Assembly: GCA_021202575.1 (NCBI GenBank)
Contig: JAJQCU010000056.1
Span: 1 to 11,540, forward strand
Direction of reading: 5' to 3'
DNA from: Lachnospiraceae bacterium
GTDB taxonomy: Bacteria > Bacillota > Clostridia > Lachnospirales > Lachnospiraceae
DNA: 11,540 nucleotides
Numbering within the stretch: position 1 is the stretch's first letter; each line of letters starts with the position of its first letter. Below, one piece after another: positions 1 to 5,798 of this stretch. The notes beneath the pieces were generated by a model. That model was not told the DNA's origin and did not search any database. It was given only the letters and a program-made list of their open reading frames with translations. A program made the translations under genes and the position numbers.

Positions 1-344
1 CGGTTGATCAGGCAGCAGCTCCCGGCAGGATAAAGATACCGTTTCCCTTCAATAATACGATATACATTTCCCTGCAGCACGTAGGTGAATTCAAAACAGT
101 TGTGCTGATGCATGCGTTCATGCCCCTGTATGGCGCCGGAGGGAAGATTTAACTGCGTTTCAGGCGTAAAAATAGAGAAAGCGTTATCAGACATACATTC
201 CGGGTGGATCGCCATAAGGTAAATGGAGAAGGGGGAATTCATTTCCTGATAATATGGTTCGCGATCATTTGCGGCATGGATTGACATGACCTGATCCAGA
301 TGGCTGGCTTCCATTCCTTTTTCCAAATCCGTCAGTTTTCCCAT
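1..344 (-). CDS. AraC-family transcriptional regulator, N-terminal part (cut by window edge)
   Basis: This is the first 114 codons of a divergent regulator; the rest lies beyond the left edge. The start is the ATG read from 344 down to 342 (MGKLTDLEKG...). A perfect AGGAGG (358-363 on the plus strand) precedes it at a rather long 13 nt. Residues 70-114 look like the beta-barrel ligand-binding half of AraC proteins: a cupin-type H79-x-H81 pair followed by E85, then FTYVLQGNVY (86-95) and a YLYPAGSC turn. Known for the family: this domain binds a sugar or related effector, and a C-terminal pair of helix-turn-helix motifs binds DNA. That DNA-binding half is not visible here, so the AraC assignment rests on the sensor domain and the setting. 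Divergent placement next to a sugar operon suggests it controls that operon (inference). A different cupin-containing regulator is possible but less likely. Confidence 0.78.
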   Translation of the reverse strand, partial: MGKLTDLEKGMEASHLDQVMSIHAANDREPYYQEMNSPFSIYLMAIHPECMSDNAFSIFTPETQLNLPSGAIQGHERMHQHNCFEFTYVLQGNVYRIIEGKRYLYPAGSCCLIN

Positions 345-392
345 TGATATCTTTAAACCTCCTGTTATTTTTGTATTTCCCCTCCGGTGTTC

Positions 393-421
393 AGTGTAGC
401 ACATTTGCAAAAGAAAGAAAA
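393..421 (-). promoter_or_regulatory. Candidate promoter for the AraC-type regulator
   Basis: Read on the minus strand, TACACT (393-398) is preceded by TGC (399-401), giving an extended -10 element of the TGn type. The hexamer 17 nt upstream is TTTTCT (416-421), a poor -35, which is tolerable with an extended -10. It lies about 50 bp before the regulator's start codon and points at it. The call is based on pattern only. Confidence 0.45.
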
Positions 422-457
422 GCGTTTATAACGAAATATGATACAGCCACGCAGCCC

Positions 458-471
458 TGAAACCGTTTGGT
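458..471 (+). promoter_or_regulatory. Possible cre-like (CcpA) operator site
   Basis: TGAAACCGTTTGGT resembles the Firmicutes catabolite-response element (TGWAARCGYTWNCW), with the central CG and the flanking TG kept. Two positions depart from the consensus: C instead of the purine before CG, and G instead of C near the 3' end. It sits just upstream of the predicted -35 of the operon promoter, where CcpA could act. The same stretch contains AACCGTTT (461-468), an imperfect copy of AAGCGTTT (420-427) 41 bp upstream, so it might instead be an AraC half-site. The assignment is tentative. Confidence 0.25.
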
Positions 472-475
472 GACA

Positions 476-504
476 TTGCGGGAGGCGGGCAGGATTGCTA
501 CAAT
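476..504 (+). promoter_or_regulatory. Candidate operon promoter upstream of the GH2 gene
   Basis: TACAAT (499-504) is a one-mismatch -10 hexamer preceded by TGC (496-498), an extended -10. With a 17-nt spacer the -35 position reads TTGCGG (476-481), which matches only the TTG of TTGACA. A weak -35 is typical of promoters that need an activator such as an AraC protein. Transcription would begin about 30 bp before the GTG start at 541. It is the best forward promoter candidate found in the 345-540 divergent region; the rest of that region holds only the sites listed here. Confidence 0.5.
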
Positions 505-540
505 AAGTGAAAATGATAAGAAGGGAAAACGGGGAGAGCA

Positions 541-3069
541 GTGAAAAGAATTTTATTCAACGATGGATGGACGGTACAGAAAGGGACACTGGCTGACCGG
601 CTGGAAGGAAAAGCGGAAAAGGAGAAAAAGGTCGTCCTTCCGTATGACGCCATGATCCATGAACACACCTGTGAACAGACAGAAAACGGACCCCGGACCG
701 GCTTTTATCCGGGAGGGGAGTACACCTATAAAAAGAAATTTGCGGTACCGGAGGAATGGAGGGGAAAGAGCGTCAGCCTGTTTTTCGGCGGCGTTTACAA
801 CACAGCACTGGTCAGGATGAATGGGAACTTTGTGTGTGAGAACCTGTATGGATATGGAGAATTTTACGCTGAGATCGGGAAGTATCTGCGATATGGGCAG
901 ATGAATGAGGTGACGGTTGTAGCGAATAACCTGTCGGAGCCAAACAGCCGCTGGTATTCAGGCTCCGGCATTTTCAGAAGCGTGGAGCTGCTTGTGGGAG
1001 GATCTGTACATATCGGGGAGGACGGCGTACGCGTTATCACAAGAGAGGCCTCCGCGGACGGCGCGCTGATTGAGATTGAAACCGGAGTTCGTAACATCAC
1101 AGGAGAGAAACATCGGGTACAGCTTCATACGGAGGTGATCTTTGAAGGAAGCATTATAAAAGAGGATACAGTATGGGCGACGCTGTTTGGAGGAGAGACA
1201 GAGAAACTCAGACAAAATCTGTATCTGAAGGAGGCCAGGCTCTGGAGTGACGAAAATCCGGCCCTTCATGAGATCAGGGTCAGCGTATCCGAGGACGGGA
1301 GTCTGTTGGACAGTGAGACTGTAAAAACCGGCTTCAGAACGCTTCATCTGGACGCGGACAGGGGATTGCGGGTGAACGACAAGCCGGTAAAGCTCCGTGG
1401 GGCCTGCATCCACCATGATAACGGCATTCTGGGAGCGGCCACTTTCCCGGCGGCGGAGAGGAAGCGGGCAAGGGAGCTGAAAGCGGCCGGCTTTAACGCA
1501 ATCCGGTCCGCGCATATGCCGATTGGCAGGGATATGCTGGCGGCCTGTGACGAATATGGAATTTTTGTCATGGATGAATTGACGGATACCTGGAATGACG
1601 AGAAAAACGCGCTGGACTTCTCTCACCTTTTCTCCCGCTGCTGGGAAGAGGAGGTGGAAAAGATGGTGCGGAAAGACTTCAATCACCCCTCTGTTATCAT
1701 TTATTCAACGGGAAATGAAATCCTTGAACTCGGTCAGGAAAACGGCGGAGCGTGGAACAGAAGAATTTGCGGGAAGTTTCACAGGCTGGATCCGTCAAGA
1801 TTTACGACCACCGGCTGCAGTGGATTCAACGCCGTCGTATTTTCCGGCAGGCTGCCGTTGATTCTCGCGGATATTCAGCGGAAAATGAAGACGGAGGAAA
1901 CACAGGCCTCGAAGCCGGACAGTGGAGGCGGGAACGCACAATCCGGGCAGGAAGCGTCCGCCGACGGTGTGGCGGCTCTTAACAGTCTGATGTCTCAGAT
2001 CAATGGCCCGGCCTTTTCCTGTCATCCGCTGGTTACGGAAACGCTGGAGGAGGCGGCGCAGGCGGCTGATATCTGCGGATACAATTATTGCCTGGACCGC
2101 CATATCATGGAGAAGGAGCTGCATCCGAACAAGCCCCTGCTGGCAACGGAATCCTTTCCGGCACAGATCACGGCGCTTTGGAAGGTTGTGGAGGACTACC
2201 CGCACGTCCTGGGGGATTTTACATGGACGGGATACGATTATATCGGTGAGGCCGGCTGCGGAGTCTTTTGCTACGACGGGGAGCGGAGCTTTGGAACCCA
2301 TTATCCGGACAGGCTTTCCTGCTGCGGCGATATCAATCTGATCGGATATCGGCGGCCGGTCAGTTATCTGAGGGAAATTGTTTTCGGCCGCAGAAAGGCT
2401 CCTTATCTTGCGGTGATCCGCCTGAACCGATATGGTCAGAGGCATAATGAATCACAGTGGCTGTTCAAGGACAATGTGAGCAGCTGGACATGGCCCGGAT
2501 TTGAGGGGAAGGAAACAGAGGTTGATATATATTCGGCGGATGAGGAAGCGGAGCTTTTTCTGAACGGAAAATCCCTGGGCAGGAAAAAATGCGGCAGGGA
2601 GTATGGATATACAGCCACATGGAAAGTCATATATGAACCGGGAACTCTGACAGCGGTCAGCTATCAGAGAAATAAAGAAACCGGACGGAGCGAACTGAGA
2701 ACCGCGGGGGAGCAGATCATACTCAGCCCCATGATTGACAGAAAGGAGATCGCTGCGGACGGACAGGATATCGCTTTTATCACATGCAGATTGACAGATG
2801 ACGCGGGGACGCCCAATCTTTTCGCGAAGAAAAGAATATCCGTGAAAACGGAGGGAGTCGGCGTCCTGCAGGGATTTGGCAGTGCCGATCCACAGCCCCT
2901 TTCCAATTATTTTGATACGGAATGGGAGACATACGATGGCGAGGTGATGGCAGCAGTCAGAAGCAATGGAGAAGAAGGAGAAATCCGCGTGACATTTGAA
3001 GCCGGGGGCTGTGCGCCGGTCACCGCTGTGATGGAAGCGAAGGGCGGGCCGGCGGCGAATGGCATATGA
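541..3069 (+). CDS. Glycoside hydrolase family 2 beta-glycosidase (beta-galactosidase-like, with DUF4982 and C-terminal Ig-like domain)
   Basis: An 842-residue retaining exo-beta-glycosidase of the GH2 clan. The start is GTG at 541 with GGGGAG (531-536) 4 nt before it. Domains in order: jelly-roll sugar-binding domain (about 1-155, with SGSGIFRSVEL), immunoglobulin-like domain (about 158-270), TIM barrel (about 275-610), DUF4982-like domain (about 650-712) and a final Ig-like domain (about 728-830). The acid/base is expected at E393 (STGNEI) and the nucleophile at E537 (LATESFP), with GDFTWTGYDYIGE following (558-570). Between the two glutamates, residues 450-488 form a low-complexity Ser/Gly/Gln-rich insert. 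No signal peptide is visible, so it should act in the cytoplasm. It is the first gene of the operon, ahead of the symporter. Beta-galactosidase is the usual annotation, but GH2 members of this architecture also include other beta-glycosidases, so substrate is open. The NxKG signature of beta-glucuronidases was not seen. Confidence 0.92.
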   Translation: MKRILFNDGWTVQKGTLADRLEGKAEKEKKVVLPYDAMIHEHTCEQTENGPRTGFYPGGEYTYKKKFAVPEEWRGKSVSLFFGGVYNTALVRMNGNFVCENLYGYGEFYAEIGKYLRYGQMNEVTVVANNLSEPNSRWYSGSGIFRSVELLVGGSVHIGEDGVRVITREASADGALIEIETGVRNITGEKHRVQLHTEVIFEGSIIKEDTVWATLFGGETEKLRQNLYLKEARLWSDENPALHEIRVSVSEDGSLLDSETVKTGFRTLHLDADRGLRVNDKPVKLRGACIHHDNGILGAATFPAAERKRARELKAAGFNAIRSAHMPIGRDMLAACDEYGIFVMDELTDTWNDEKNALDFSHLFSRCWEEEVEKMVRKDFNHPSVIIYSTGNEILELGQENGGAWNRRICGKFHRLDPSRFTTTGCSGFNAVVFSGRLPLILADIQRKMKTEETQASKPDSGGGNAQSGQEASADGVAALNSLMSQINGPAFSCHPLVTETLEEAAQAADICGYNYCLDRHIMEKELHPNKPLLATESFPAQITALWKVVEDYPHVLGDFTWTGYDYIGEAGCGVFCYDGERSFGTHYPDRLSCCGDINLIGYRRPVSYLREIVFGRRKAPYLAVIRLNRYGQRHNESQWLFKDNVSSWTWPGFEGKETEVDIYSADEEAELFLNGKSLGRKKCGREYGYTATWKVIYEPGTLTAVSYQRNKETGRSELRTAGEQIILSPMIDRKEIAADGQDIAFITCRLTDDAGTPNLFAKKRISVKTEGVGVLQGFGSADPQPLSNYFDTEWETYDGEVMAAVRSNGEEGEIRVTFEAGGCAPVTAVMEAKGGPAANGI

Positions 3070-3157
3070 AACAAAAAACTGAGCAAGAGGTTTGTTGCGT
3101 CAGGAACAGAACAAAAAGAAAAAGAACAGGATAGTAAAGGAAAAGAAAGGAGATATA

Positions 3158-4633
3158 ATGAAACAAAGGAAAGAGAAAAATTTACATCCGGACTGGAGGA
3201 TGACAAAGGGAGAAAGAGGGTGTTATTATACAAGTGAGTCGGCCAGGCTCTTCACGGCACAGCTGATCACCAATTATATGACGGTATTTCTGTTGTTTCA
3301 GGGAGTGGACACCGCAATGGTCGCCACATCGGTGCTGGTGGTTAAAATCGTCGACTCGGTGGATGATGTTATTTTCGGTTTCCTGGTTGATAAGCTGGAT
3401 CTGTCAAAATGGAAGCTGACAAGAAAAATTGGCGGAGAGGGCAAATATATGCCGTGGTACCGTATGTGTTGCTGGACGGTTCCGCTGGCCACCATTTTGT
3501 TTTTCCTTATGCCGAGATCCATGCCGATGGCGGCCAAGGTCGCGTGGTTCACGGTGTTTTATCTTCTGTATGATCTGACCTGCACTTTATCAGAGGTACC
3601 CATGAGTACTCTGATTGTAACGCTGACAGATAATATAGATGAGCGGAATCATATTCTGACAGTCAAGGGAGTCATTACGGTGATTGCAGCCGTGATTATC
3701 GCGGTTGTGGGCCAGTATCTGATCAGTGAAAAGGTTGGGTTCTCTATTTCATCTGTCATGATTGGCTTCTGTATTTTTTTCGTGATACTGATGATACCGA
3801 TGATTTTCAAGGTGAAAGAGCACAATGTGGGGCTGAAGAATGTAGAGAAAACCGAAGAGAAAGAGAAGTACACAGTCAGAGATATGCTGAAATGCGTTTT
3901 TACCAATAAATATATTTTTATCTATTTTCTGAGTATACTGGCATACTCCTGTCTGGCAACCTCCGCGGCTACACAGACTTTGACCGGCTTTTATATTTTC
4001 CATGACTCCAATATTTATTCTTATATTATGCTGGTAGGATTTGTACCCGGAATTATACTGAGCTGTTTCTGTGACCGTATTGTAAAGAGGTTCGGAAAAA
4101 GAAACTCGCTTGTGGGAATCTTTCTGATTATCGCCACGGCTAATTTCCTGCTGTTTTCCTTAAGAGGTCAGACGCTCGCGGTTTTTGTGGTGATCGGGGG
4201 GATCTGCGCGATCCCCAACGCGCTTTATTCGATTATTACAAATTATGTGGCGCCGGATACCATAGAGTATACAAGATATAAAACGGGAAAGGACTGTTCC
4301 GCAATCTTTTTCTCTCTGAAGTCCTTTATCACAAAAGCAACCTCGGGAGTGGCATCGGCTCTGGGCCTTTATATTATGGCGATTGCGGGCTGGCAGACGG
4401 TGGAGGCGGACAGCTTCGCAACGCTGGCGGCGAATAATGTACAGCAGACAGAAAGTGCGCTCAACGCGCTTTGGGCGTGTACTTACCTGGTCCCCGGCAT
4501 CGGTGTTTTGCTGGCGGGAGTGATTATGATGTTCTACAATCTGAGGGATGAGGACGCGCAGCTGATGGCGGAATGCAATGCCGGCCATATTTCCCGGGAG
4601 GAATGTGAGGCTGGATTAAGCAGAAAATATTGA
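3158..4633 (+). CDS. GPH-family sugar:cation symporter (MFS_2)
   Basis: A 491-residue polytopic membrane protein of the glycoside-pentoside-hexuronide:cation symporter family (relatives of MelB, LacS and XynB-type transporters). The start is ATG at 3158, with AAAGGAG (3146-3152) 5 nt upstream. The frame is open back to a TTG at 3092, but those 22 Lys-rich codons lack a good ribosome site. About twelve hydrophobic segments are present. Family marks are the N-terminal DSVDDVIFGFLVDK (66-79), which fits the cation-site helix, and the late loop DTIEYTRYKTGKDC (367-380), matching the D..EY....G pattern of GPH proteins. A charged central loop (about 218-247) divides the two halves. It follows GH2 after an 88-bp purine-rich gap. 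As the only transporter in the window it presumably imports the glycoside or short oligosaccharide that the surrounding cytoplasmic enzymes degrade; the substrate cannot be told from sequence. Confidence 0.92.
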   Translation: MKQRKEKNLHPDWRMTKGERGCYYTSESARLFTAQLITNYMTVFLLFQGVDTAMVATSVLVVKIVDSVDDVIFGFLVDKLDLSKWKLTRKIGGEGKYMPWYRMCCWTVPLATILFFLMPRSMPMAAKVAWFTVFYLLYDLTCTLSEVPMSTLIVTLTDNIDERNHILTVKGVITVIAAVIIAVVGQYLISEKVGFSISSVMIGFCIFFVILMIPMIFKVKEHNVGLKNVEKTEEKEKYTVRDMLKCVFTNKYIFIYFLSILAYSCLATSAATQTLTGFYIFHDSNIYSYIMLVGFVPGIILSCFCDRIVKRFGKRNSLVGIFLIIATANFLLFSLRGQTLAVFVVIGGICAIPNALYSIITNYVAPDTIEYTRYKTGKDCSAIFFSLKSFITKATSGVASALGLYIMAIAGWQTVEADSFATLAANNVQQTESALNALWACTYLVPGIGVLLAGVIMMFYNLRDEDAQLMAECNAGHISREECEAGLSRKY

Positions 4634-4643
4634 CAAAAAAGTG

Positions 4644-4659
4644 TCCCGGATTTCCGGGA
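4644..4659. other. Short GC-rich hairpin between symporter and esterase genes
   Basis: TCCCGG and CCGGGA form a 6-bp perfect stem around an ATTT loop, 10 bp after the symporter stop codon. On the plus strand no T-run follows (AAGGTACTG), so it is a poor terminator for the operon and more likely an mRNA-processing or stability hairpin, if it matters. On the minus strand CAC and then six T follow the stem, so it could act as a weak terminator against antisense transcription. No minus-strand gene is nearby. Confidence 0.35.
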
Positions 4660-4718
4660 AAGGTACTGAGAGGACAGGCACCGGATGAAATAAAGGACAG
4701 AAAGAGAGGAAGAGAATT

Positions 4719-5759
4719 ATGACATTAAAGCAGGAGATCATTACACTGAATGAAGAGAGAAACGTCACTTTGACCGCCATGATACAGAGCGTGGAGGGAG
4801 AGTTTAGTTTTAAGGAGAGACCGGCAGTGATTGTGATGCCGGGAGGAGGGTATTCCTTCCTGTCAGACAGAGAGGCGGAGGTCGTGGCCTATCCGTATCT
4901 GGCAGCCGGATACCACGCGTTTGTACTTCGCTATTCGGTTGGAGAGCATCGAGCCTGGCCAAATCCTTTAAACGATTATGAGCAGGCTTATGCGTACATC
5001 AGGGCGCGTGCGGAGGAGTGGCATGTGATCATGGATAAAATTGCCGTAATAGGCTTCTCTGCCGGCGGACACCTTGCGGCAAGCGCGGCGACCATGGCAG
5101 AAAACAGACCGAATGCCGCGATTCTGATATATGCCGCACTGGATCAGCATATTTCGAGTGCCTGTCAGCCCGGGATCGAGATACCGGCGCCTATGGATCA
5201 TGTAGACGGCAAAACGCCTGCCTGCTTCCTCGCGGCCTCCAGAGATGATATGGTTGTGCCGATTTCCAACACGGTGCATTTTCTGGATGAGCTGGATAAG
5301 TACGGTATTACCTATGAGTGTCATATTTATCCGTTTGGAAATCATGGCTTCAGCACAGGAGAATCTTATCTGAATGGTGAACTTTCCTCGAGAACGCCCC
5401 ATTGGGTTGCGGACAGCATCGCTTTCCTGGAGGATCTGTTCGGAAAGCTGACTGCGGAGGGCATGACCACTCCGGCCTGCAGCCCGAAGCAGAACGCAAA
5501 TGCGGATGAAACGCTTTCCGTAAAGTGTACCGTCGGCTATCTTCGACAGTTTACGGGAAAGGTACCTGAGCTGATTCCTTATTTCGAGCAGGTGGATGAA
5601 CTCGGGGACAGGCTGTTTGGGGACGCGGGGGCATCTGTCGCGGATCAGTTATGCTTTAACGTTCTGTTTGGCATGTTCGGAAAGAGTGAGGAGGAGCTGC
5701 AGCAGATGGAGGAAAGGCTTCGCGCAATTCCAAACATTACGGATGATGCTAAGAGGTGA
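4719..5759 (+). CDS. Alpha/beta-hydrolase esterase (acetyl-esterase-like, BD-FAE/COG0657 type) with C-terminal helical extension
   Basis: A 346-residue serine hydrolase. The start is ATG at 4719 with AGAGGA (4705-4710) 8 nt ahead. The catalytic part covers about residues 30-245: oxyanion-hole segment VMPGGGYSFL (39-48), nucleophile S114 in GFSAGGH (112-118), acid D176 or D177 in SRDDMVVP (174-181), and H209 in FGNHGFS (207-212). This is a complete triad in the order expected for small acetyl esterases acting on carbohydrate esters. Residues about 255-346 are an additional, probably helical tail (TVGYLRQFTGKVPEL, then GASVADQLCFN and EEELQQMEERLRAI) that is not part of the hydrolase fold. No signal peptide is seen. 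It sits between the symporter and the GH3, so removal of acyl groups from an imported glycoside is a reasonable role. Acetyl versus other acyl specificity cannot be settled. Confidence 0.86.
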   Translation: MTLKQEIITLNEERNVTLTAMIQSVEGEFSFKERPAVIVMPGGGYSFLSDREAEVVAYPYLAAGYHAFVLRYSVGEHRAWPNPLNDYEQAYAYIRARAEEWHVIMDKIAVIGFSAGGHLAASAATMAENRPNAAILIYAALDQHISSACQPGIEIPAPMDHVDGKTPACFLAASRDDMVVPISNTVHFLDELDKYGITYECHIYPFGNHGFSTGESYLNGELSSRTPHWVADSIAFLEDLFGKLTAEGMTTPACSPKQNANADETLSVKCTVGYLRQFTGKVPELIPYFEQVDELGDRLFGDAGASVADQLCFNVLFGMFGKSEEELQQMEERLRAIPNITDDAKR

Positions 5760-5798
5760 AAACAGGCAGCGGATATATGAGTTTTGAGGTGACAGAAA

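Noticed and set aside
417..430. Second cre-like site around AAAGCGTTTATA
   Set aside because: It has three mismatches to the consensus, including loss of the leading TG and the closing C.
958..1686. Long minus-strand open frame (242 codons) antisense to the GH2 gene
   Set aside because: It lies wholly opposite a clearly coding GH2 frame with catalytic motifs, its translation shows no recognisable family, and no good ribosome site precedes it.
1795..2445. Minus-strand open frame of 216 codons inside GH2
   Set aside because: It is an Arg- and Leu-rich shadow of the GH2 frame with no motif and no promoter.
3092..3157. Upstream TTG start for the symporter adding 22 residues
   Set aside because: The extension is Lys-rich and low in complexity, contains the Shine-Dalgarno of the ATG at 3158, and has no ribosome site of its own.
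4630..4635. Perfect TTGACA at the symporter stop, suggesting an internal promoter
   Set aside because: No -10-like hexamer exists at 15-19 nt spacing; that position is the GC-rich hairpin.
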